Part shown: positions 57,701 through 64,000 of the stretch, piece after piece | Layout of the letters: each line of letters opens with the position of its first letter | Position numbering within the stretch: the stretch's first letter is position 1 | Assembly: GCA_907165275.2 (NCBI GenBank) | Contig: OU015652.1 | Location: forward strand, 6,959,001 to 7,023,000 | Direction: 5' to 3' | From: Zygaena filipendulae | Taxonomy: Eukaryota; Arthropoda; Insecta; Lepidoptera; Zygaenidae | DNA length: 64,000 nt | Notes under the pieces: generated by a model | Databases searched by the model: none | What the model was told of the DNA's origin: nothing | Seen by the model: the letters and a program-made list of their open reading frames with translations, nothing else | Translations under genes and position numbers: made by a program

Positions 57701-60700
57701 TGCAGAAGTGAAATTCAGGTAGGTATAGGTAAAAAAAAATGCAGAGTCATTACTCATTAGTGTATGTAGAGTTTTATGGTACAACAGAAAAAATGTACTC
57801 ACTTCTATTAAGATATGTAAGGATGACTAGTAAAGTATGTACCTGTAAATCTCTTATAATGACATCGTATTGAATCTTTGACGACCTAAGATTGTCGACA
57901 ACGTCTTCCATGAGGTCCGGCGGCACGAGGAGGTCGGTGGAGCTGTTCAGTGACGGCGACGTCCACCACATCAAGCCAGAACCCTGCCCCTCCTCTTGCA
58001 ATTCCAACATTTCCTGGACTTTCCAAGGGACATCTGGATAGGCTCGCAGTAATTGGTATCCTTTGTAATTTTTCTTAACAGGCTTTTTTGTTGGCTTTTT
58101 TACTAAAATTAAATAAATTGTCGAGTTATTTGAAAGTGTAAGTACCTATAGTTTTAGGAACTTCTATAGGTCTATAGAGATTTCGCGTAGATAAGATTTG
58201 TGGTAAGTTTATCACTGCATATTATAAAACAAAGTCCTCCGCCACGTCTGTCTGTCTGTCAGTTCGCGATAAACTCAAAAACTACTAAATGGATTTTCAT
58301 TCGGTTTTCACTAATACGATAAATTGTTGGAAGTGTTGAAAAAAGTCAAGCCACCTACGTCAGTCAGGTGTACAGAAACGGACGTAGGGTATTTTTTATC
58401 CCAGAATTCCAGCGGGAACTCCGAAATTAACTCGAGAGAAACTGCGGAGAACAGCTAGTTATAATTAAATTAAATTAAGAGAAAAAAATACTTGCTAATA
58501 TTGACGCATCTATAGTAGGTATTATTGTAATGTTCTTTCATTATCGTGCGCACGCGCAGATTTACACTATTCATGATTCATCAAACCTTCACCACAACGC
58601 TCGCGACATTTTAACTACCTCCTTAAGATATTCGTGTATGAAAGTGAAAGTGGCTAAGTAAACTTATAATAAAATTATAAAAAATACTAAAAATAATACA
58701 ACACGTCAACGTAAACTTTATTGGTCCATGATGTGGGTGTCGTTTGTGGAAAAAAGTTAGTTTTGGTAGCGCACGGAAAACGAATTAATTGACAGGCATT
58801 AAAGTGTCTTGACCGCCCAATGGTATTATCTACTATCTTTAAAATTTAGTGTGCAGGGGGTTTCGGGGGTGATTAATCGATCTAGCTAGGTTTCATTTTT
58901 AGAAAACGTGGTTTTATCCGTGTTTTCAGGCAATGAAAAATGAGTGTTTGTTTTTCTACGTAAGAACAGAAATGGCGATACACAACGAGCGAAGCTTGGT
59001 GACCCAGATATTAAGTAAAGGGAGGTATCATTGTGACAGCTTTTGTTTAGATTAGAAAATGAATTTACGGGTTTATTGTAAAGTTGTTAAGTGAATTTGT
59101 TGTGAAGTGGATTATTATTATTATTATTAATAAAGTTATGAAATCAGTACATAATTATAAATTCTAAAAAGTATGTCTCTTATATTAAAAAATATTTGTG
59201 AATTAGTTAAAAGTGCCATAAAGTGTTGCCAAGCCAAAAAGCTAAATAGGTACCTAGAAAATTGCATGGTGAAAATAGAAAAATCGTAAATAAAATCACA
59301 TCATTTCAAGAACATGTAAACTTTAACAAGTACAACATGTGTTTTTTATTTGCGTGAATGAGTCTCGTTCTTGAAACAAATGGCAAGACATATTATGGAC
59401 AAAAGGAAAACAAAATATTCCTACGTACGCATCAACGTTTTACGTTCTGAGGTACGGAATTCTAAAATACGTCTGTCGATGAGCTTACCACTGTTCTCCG
59501 TGACGTATGCACCGTCACCCTCCTCAGAGTCTAACAACATTTGAAACCAACTGCCAGTGGTTGTAGGCGGCGGCGTGGTACTAGTTGTAGTAGTTTCTTT
59601 AGCCTCCTGAAACCAACCTTCGGTGCTGAACCAGGAAGTTTTGGTTGAACTCCAAATCCATTTATAAATTCTCGTGAAGAGGCCTGCAAATGTAAAGTCA
59701 TATAATGAAATTCTTACTGGTTTCAAAGTGCACAGCAGCGTGCTGTGCCAAGTTCGGGACAATGTCCGCAATGGGTATAGCTTGATCCAATTCGAGCAAG
59801 CGTGGCAATCTAAATTAAAATGAACGTGGAATTTAAAACGTGTTTAAAAGACTCTCATAGATGAGTATTGTGTTATATATCAATTTCCGAAAATGTTATA
59901 AGTACTCGTTAAGATGTATTAAAGATCTCTTTTCGGGGGTCAGATACTTGAAATTTGATAAATATCTTAATGCTTTTTTTTCTAGAATGCCTAAAAAACC
60001 CAACTTATGAAATTAAAAATTCAGATGTCATGCAGAGAAGGAGCGGAATTTCGTCTTATTTTAAATTATTTCTCTGTGGCTTCTATGTATACTACTTAGG
60101 GCATCATTACGCTGCATATTGAAGCCCTGTAGAATAATATAATATACATATGTATTTTCTTTTTCTCTACAAGGTTCTACAGTGCTTTTGAAGTGGAAAT
60201 TCAAATTTTCATTTGGAAAACAATCGATAAGTATTTGAAGGGTTTCTTGTAATTTCGAATTTTTTTATAGCTTACCGCACTACTAGGAAGCTATGAACGA
60301 AAATTTTGTTTGTCATAATTATTGTTGTAACCAAATCTAACATTTTTATATGTTTCTATAGGATCTATACCTATTTTTATGAGTAAGTATATAATAAAGT
60401 TACTCGTATTTAATTTCATTTATTGTCATAAAGTTCCTGCTTGAAGGTCGATGCTTGCTAATTTCGTATTCACATAGTTATTAAGTATTTACCGGTTAAT
60501 TCAGATAATTGCTATTATTTTAGTTGTGTTATTTCATAGGATTTATTTTCGGACATGGACATAATAATTTTATTCTCACGCTCGGATTTTCATTCATCTC
60601 CTACCTAGCCGAACGCGATGATTCCACGGTTTTAGGTAGGTAGATAAGGGTTTTACATGTCACATATTCTTTTCCCATCCCAATTTAGATCAGTTTTATT

Positions 60701-62328
60701 TAGTTAGTAATTGTACCCTTACAATAGGCGTATGTAAGGTTACGTAATATTATGACATTAAGCTTCATAACTTTAGAACTAAGTGCAACGATACACCAAA
60801 ATAGCTTCTAATCGTTACGACTGGTTGAGGATATCAAACTGATTAAAAACGTCTACTTAGATGATTTATAATTACCTACTTACTCGGATATAAGACATAT
60901 TGATTAGCTGTTTATATGATTTAGTGATATATTAGGCAGTAAGACGTAGATTTGAATAAACTTTGAATCATTTGAATATTTTTTGAATATTTGACTTGGA
61001 TTATGAGTATGTTCTTGATCAATAATTAATAATATTATATGTAAATATTAGGATATCTACATTTTTCCCGGTAAGTCAAAGATTCCTGAAGGTAATACAA
61101 AGCAGAGCAAATCTCGAAGATAGAAGTTATAAAGGTGAAGGATAGAGGAGAAGATTGGAAAGTATTCATATGTAATGATTATTTAATACTTATAAAGTAA
61201 ATTATTGTACGGAGGAGTAATTTAACCTATATATTATACATGCCTCGATAGGTATAAAAATATGGACCTACTTACGACTCCGTTAAAAATTTTAATATCT
61301 AACGTATAGTATCTAGTTTTCTGTTTTATTGTATAAGTATCTAAATTGTTCGTCTTCTGCATGAGTCACAAGCAGAAGCGTACTGTTATATCATTCAGCT
61401 CGCGATGGTTTCCAACAAAAAATACCCAAATATGTAAGTAGAGGCATTGTGCCTTCTTGACATATACGATCTGCCGCCTTCTTGATTTTATATAGGTATC
61501 TACTTTAGGCGTAGGTATGAATAAAATGTGACCACAATTTCACTTTTTCAATCAAAACAAGGAACCAGATGTTATGCTACGGATAATTTAATACCATACT
61601 AGGAGTTCTGCTAAAGTGATATTTATACTTTATACGGCGCATAATGGGCGCATACAACATAAAAACTAACCTGATTTTTCCGGTTTCTTTGATGTTTTTT
61701 TAGGTTTAGTTGTGTGAAAAAATGACGAAATCCATTCGGAATGTTTTGGACAAGGTTTTTTTGTAGTTAGTGTTGTTTTAGGTGTCGGTCGTTTTGAACG
61801 AGGTGTCGGCTTATGCGACGTAGTTGGGCGGCGCGTCGTCGAGGGTCGACGTGAGGCAGCGGTGCGCCGCGGCGGAGTCGTGGGCGGGCGGCGAGTCGAA
61901 CTCGGACGGCGCTTGCTCCCGTCCTGCCATGCTACTTCAACTAAATCTGTAGCTTCCTCATCCACAATAGGCACTTTTGTCACTCTTTTTGGTTTAGACA
62001 TCACAACCGATGGACTTTTAGTATCTATAAAATTCGTATGACTCTCTATACTTATAGAAGTGGCCCTTATTATATTTTTCTTATCGGCACCTTTTGTATT
62101 TTTAACAGAGGTGTTCACTTTGGGCGGTTCAAACTTCAAAATAACTTTGGCACTGTGTCTTTGGACGCTAGGACGCGGCGTTGGTGAGTTTTCTATGGAC
62201 TCTTCGTAGTCATCCCAGACATCGAAGGAATCCAGTGAATCGGAATCGGAAACCCGTGAGCGATGTCGGGCGCAGTGTATAGTCACCGCGCACGCCAGCA
62301 GCGTGAGCAGCGCCAGGCGACGCGCCAT
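45743..62328 (-). CDS. Secreted M14 zinc carboxypeptidase with long N-terminal extension
   Basis: Exopeptidase of the carboxypeptidase A/B family. Exons in coding order: 62328-61671, 59683-59489, 58102-57843, 57461-57252, 53520-53340, 52554-52404, 50236-50047, 46494-46351, 45952-45743; 2199 nt, 732 residues. The chosen ATG starts a signal peptide ([19 protein letters not shown]). An in-frame ATG at 62418 would add 30 residues before it and spoil the signal. Residues about 20-290 are a Thr/Pro/Lys/Arg-rich extension, and an activation-peptide-like part follows ([16 protein letters not shown]). The catalytic domain from about 395 has H477-A-R-E480 and H621 as zinc ligands, R479, the WRKTRS arginine, R569 and E717. 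At the usual Tyr248 position there is His671 or Gln672, and at the pocket position 255 there is His679. Domain layout resembles Drosophila CG8945, from memory. Introns are up to 4 kb. Confidence 0.92.
46555..46730 (+). repeat. SINE-like repeat
   Basis: cagcatattggtccagtggg, then gctacgccagatgtcgcggg and ttcaatccgttaggg, giving A- and B-box-like spacing, and a tail with tgagatgatatttgcgttta. Confidence 0.45.
47103..47266. mobile_element. 164-bp fold-back MITE
   Basis: About 38-bp arms with one mismatch: aaaagtcatcagatctcttg and tagagccaagct on the left, the mirror agcttggctctacaagagat and ctgatgactttt on the right. A related scrap, gcttggctctactagaga, lies near 56950. Confidence 0.75.
47491..47815 (-). 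repeat. Helitron-like family copy, longer variant
   Basis: actagctataccccgcggtt, then tcacccgcgtgaaagg, gaaacaaagcctatatgtag, cgcatgaaaatccgttcagt and the four-times repeated cagacaga. It ends in cgcggattctactctttta, shared with 44931-45220. Confidence 0.65.
47927..48010 (-). repeat. Helitron-like family 3' end, decayed
   Basis: ctagctgtttcctgcggttt, then cactcactttaaattacagg and accgcggaaactccgtgaaa. It is truncated after about 80 bp. Confidence 0.45.
48718..49044. mobile_element. TIR element of the tagtccgtc family, copy 2
   Basis: Outer ends gggatgtggacta and tagtccacatgccc. Inside them lie tagtccgtcagttagaaaat and gaaaaaatacgtgtccaata, with acaagacggacta on the right. The centre holds two tgacgtca sites, as in the copy at 24919. 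No ORF. Confidence 0.72.
49555..49706 (+). repeat. Helitron-like family 3' part
   Basis: ctcgaaaactacttgaccta, then gcgagaactcccaaattaac and gggtgctggtaaaaccgcga, ending gaaacggctagt. The hairpin is imperfect. Confidence 0.5.
49828..50026 (-). mobile_element. Helitron-like element next to a carboxypeptidase splice donor
   Basis: Perfect inverted terminus actagctgtgccccgcggtt, then tcacccgcgtgagtttcggg and gaatctgtcaagccgtttcg. Its far end (tttatatgtatattagattg) lies only about 20 bp from the donor of the exon ending at 50047. Confidence 0.65.
50580..51530. mobile_element. 951-bp TIR DNA transposon, PIF/Harbinger-like by termini
   Basis: Termini GGTCCGTATTAATAG and CTATTAATACGGACC match exactly for 15 bp. 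The inverted similarity continues inward for over 100 bp with interruptions (tcaagt/acttga-rich). The 3-bp CTA lies on both sides (50577-50579 and 51531-51533), a possible target duplication. It carries one ORF of 83 codons and no complete transposase, so it is probably non-autonomous or of an unusual type. Confidence 0.72.
50849..51100 (+). CDS. 83-codon ORF inside the 951-bp TIR element
   Basis: Starts [17 protein letters not shown] at the inner edge of the left inverted-repeat region. The sequence is rich in Tyr, Asn, Ile and Lys and ends with a basic SDKTKSEKL. An ATG close behind the TIR is where an element-encoded protein would be expected. I do not recognise the protein; it may be a transposase N-terminus that survived deletion, or chance in AT-rich DNA. 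Confidence 0.3.
   Translation: MDFEIILNNIKHYDVIDKYEDLFWTYRLPKTYIRNPYFQLYLNNISKYPRIYFFLSKKIYVFSPSYTLYSEKINSDKTKSEKL
53575..53699 (+). repeat. Helitron-like family 3' part
   Basis: ccgaactttccgcggatact, then ctgaaagtaatgcgagtgaa and accgcgcggaacagctag. It is short and lacks the central body. Confidence 0.5.
54409..54616 (-). mobile_element. Helitron-like element, full 3' to 5' structure
   Basis: actagttgtgccccgcggtt, then tcacccgcgttaatttcccg, aaaagtaccctatgttttaa, the (CCAT)n run, and the end cgtttataatataagtagga. This is one of the few copies with both ends visible. Confidence 0.65.
54800..54895 (+). repeat. Helitron-like family 3' end
   Basis: ggagttcctgcgggaattcc, then gaaacacacgcgggtgaaac and cgcggggcgcagttaattt. 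The CTAG is mutated to TTAA. Confidence 0.5.
55414..55657. mobile_element. 244-bp TIR element with TA target (mariner-like)
   Basis: 36-bp imperfect inverted ends: tatggacgcagataagcaat and aacatgttaacccaca on the left, tgtgggttaacacactattg and cttatctatgtccata on the right. TA lies on both sides (55412-55413 and 55658-55659), the Tc1/mariner target. The interior has no transposase. Confidence 0.75.
55985..56175 (+). repeat. Helitron-like family copy
   Basis: ctgtctgtctatctgttggt, then gctgatctccgaaatggttg and gagttcctccgggaattccg, ending acgcgggtaaatct-like without CTAG. Confidence 0.45.
58210..58459 (+). repeat. Helitron-like family copy
   Basis: ccgccacgtctgtctgtctg, then gttcgcgataaactcaaaaa, ttttttatcccagaattcca and gagaaactgcggagaacagc, ending tagt. 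The hairpin has decayed. Confidence 0.55.
58845..59010. repeat. Interspersed repeat family B, copy 3
   Basis: gcagggggtttcgggggtga, then ttaatcgatctagctaggtt, gtggttttatccgtgttttc and acaacgagcgaagcttggtg, in the same orientation as 43295-43455. Confidence 0.65.
59684..61670. other. First carboxypeptidase intron, no recognised content
   Basis: About 2 kb of AT-rich DNA between the extension exons. I could not recognise a repeat family, an RNA gene or an ORF in it. Confidence 0.5.
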
Positions 62329-62520
62329 GTGTCGAGCGTGTGCGCATGGCGAGGTGCGCGTGCACTGTACCGGCGCGGCGGTGCGACCCGCGAGCCAGCG
62401 CCGCGCCAGCCCGACCACCTTCCCTAACCACCGTCATTATGCGATGTCACTTTCAACGGTCCCGCCACCACTAGGTCAGCTTGTTCTGCTAGGTTACCGG
62501 CAGCAACGCTCCGTTTAACT
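62329..62520 (-). promoter_or_regulatory. GC-rich 5' region of the carboxypeptidase gene
   Basis: The DNA just upstream of the chosen start is GC-rich and stays open in the coding frame to an upstream ATG at 62418. It is more likely 5' UTR, because only the inner start gives a signal peptide. No TATA box was assigned. Confidence 0.35.
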
Positions 62521-64000
62521 ATCAAACAAAACATACATCCTATGTACTTTTATGTGTAGGTACTAGTTGTTTCCCGCGATTTCACTAGCGTTAACTTCGG
62601 ATTTCCCGCGGAAAGTCTAGGATAAAAGTACCCTATATCTCAGAGTAATAAATCCTTTTCTGTAGGCACACTTGATAACGTGAATGCACAATTTCATGAT
62701 GTTCGGTTAAGTACTTAAGGCGTGAAAAGGTAACAGAGAGACAAATAGAGAGATATATCGACATACAGGCAGTTACTTTCGCATTTATTAGGTATTATAA
62801 TATGAATAATTGTTAGTATAAAACTGCTATAGGTACTCTTAGGATTTTAAAAATTCTTTGAACCAATTGTTATTTTAAAGAAATTGAATTAATTATACCT
62901 ATTAATTACATAATTATAATATTATGATGTTTAAGTCACGGAGAAGACTATAGTGGCATAATATAACATTATAAACGTGGGTATAATGTTAAGTACGTCT
63001 TATTATAATAATGTTATTAAGTCTTTTGTTATTTTAGACCGGGCCTTATGGCTGCTCTACGGCAAAACAAAGCAACTAACATTTACAAATGAGTTTTTTT
63101 TTTTGCCTCTTTTCACGCATAACGGACCTTACTACATACTCACAACCATCAAAAAGCCTTTAGTCTTACATAAATTAAAATTAAGAAAATCGTTTAACTA
63201 TGGAACATTTGTTTTAAATAAAGTAATTTCCGTTTTTTTGCACCTCCTGTTTCAGTTGCAATAGGTAACGATTAAAAAGGCTTTAGTCTTAGAGAAAATT
63301 AAGAAAATCGTTAAACTATGGAAGCATGGAAGGTTTGTTTTGAATAAAGCGATTTCCGGTTTTTTGCTCCTCCTGTAATTCCGCTGCAATTACTATGTTT
63401 TTACGTAGGGCAGCCGCTTAGACAAAGCCACGTGACATCTCTCTAGTCAATGTCATTTCTATACTTTTAAAACAAGTCTTATGATGGTCTTGCGATGACC
63501 TAGGTACGCTGGTGCCTGCTCTCTGCTGATTTCCAGCTGCTAATTGCTCGCTGCAAGAGAAGATACAGAGAGAAGATACATATATGTAGTGCTTACCTGG
63601 TTATAGCAGTTAAGATATAGAAACCGATATAATTGATAAGCTACGAATCTAGGAAAAAGACTTCGATAATATTTTAATATACGGATTACGGACCTTAAAA
63701 AATTATTCAAGGTGACTTGTGATATCAATTGATCACGTCTAATATTCTTCTATATTGTAGATACAATATTTATTTTAAAAGGCTAAGAAAATAAAAAATA
63801 AGCATAAACATAAGAAGTCGATAAGTACCAAGATGACTAACATGGCATTGCCAATTTCAAGCGCGTATTTGCTAAACGCAACTAAGCGGAATTAACATTT
63901 TGCGAAATCGAAGTTTCATATTTATATTCTGTGTTATGAAAGATAATTAATTTGAGAAATGGGCGCACTGTATGGCGGAGTTTTAATATGAATACTTGAA
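62521..64000. other. Upstream intergenic region
   Basis: Contains a Helitron-like copy (62565-62805) and a direct repeat: aaaaagcctttagtcttaca (about 63151) and aaaaaggctttagtcttaga (about 63274) head two similar blocks of about 110 bp, each ending in a ccgtttttttgcacctcctg-like phrase. Nothing coding was recognised to the window end. Confidence 0.5.
62565..62805 (-). repeat. Helitron-like family copy
   Basis: actagttgtttcccgcgatt, then tcactagcgttaacttcgga, gataaaagtaccctatatct, gcacaatttcatgatgttcg and the tail tttcgcatttattaggta. Confidence 0.55.

Larger units (their letters stand above)
58103..59488. other. Carboxypeptidase intron with repeats
   Basis: Holds a Helitron-like copy (58210-58459) and a family B repeat (58845-59005). 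The rest is AT-rich without recognised features. Confidence 0.55.

Noticed and set aside
62210..62437. Alternative start of the carboxypeptidase at the upstream ATG (62418)
   Set aside because: It would put about 30 Arg-rich residues before a clear signal peptide; the inner ATG at 62328 is the better start.
1..64000. A multi-gene defence, toxin or biosynthetic system
   Set aside because: The four genes are unrelated single-copy eukaryotic genes; no clustering of functionally linked genes was seen, so I do not claim a new system.

Overview
The window is eukaryotic, and the protein families, the repeat content and the very AT-rich introns interrupted by small exons point to a lepidopteran (moth or butterfly) chromosome. 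There are no bacterial-style operons. I rebuilt four genes by following splice sites and codon phase. In the complete genes the exon lengths sum to whole codon numbers. The rest of the window is mostly transposon-derived.

Layout. (1) 748-18115, plus strand: 22 exons of the inner-ring nucleoporin Nup155 (Nup154 of Drosophila). Its N-terminal exon(s) lie before the window and its stop codon is at 18115. (2) 18855-39003, minus strand, convergent with Nup155: a complete 15-exon gene for a 929-residue Sidestep-family cell-surface receptor (signal peptide, five Ig domains, one FN3 domain, one membrane helix, 243-residue tail). (3) 39953-41456, minus: a complete 4-exon gene for a 211-residue SAM-domain protein with a C-terminal membrane anchor, similar in layout to the C-terminal half of GASZ/ASZ1. 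(4) 45743-62328, minus: a complete 9-exon gene for a 732-residue secreted M14 zinc carboxypeptidase with a long Thr/Pro/Lys-rich N-terminal extension.

Mobile DNA. Two young LTR elements with apparently identical LTRs and 5-bp target duplications sit in introns. One is a 2.0-kb Ty3/gypsy-type deletion derivative with 114-bp LTRs (8770-10812). The other is a 3.9-kb BEL/Pao element that keeps a 780-codon gag-protease frame but lacks nearly all of reverse transcriptase and all of integrase (25449-29305). About thirty fragments belong to one Helitron-like family (5' TC, 3' GC hairpin followed by CTAG-T). There are also snap-back PIF/Harbinger-type MITEs in three places, several other inverted-repeat elements, tRNA-derived SINEs and non-LTR 3' tails.

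The genes look like unrelated neighbours: nuclear pore, neuronal or muscle cell recognition, a possible mitochondrial outer-membrane or germline protein, and an extracellular peptidase. I see no convincing multi-gene system. The most unusual items are the carboxypeptidase with altered substrate-pocket residues, the ankyrin-less GASZ-like protein, a 951-bp inverted-repeat element carrying an 83-codon ORF, the gag-only BEL element, and strong exon-to-exon GC differences inside single genes.
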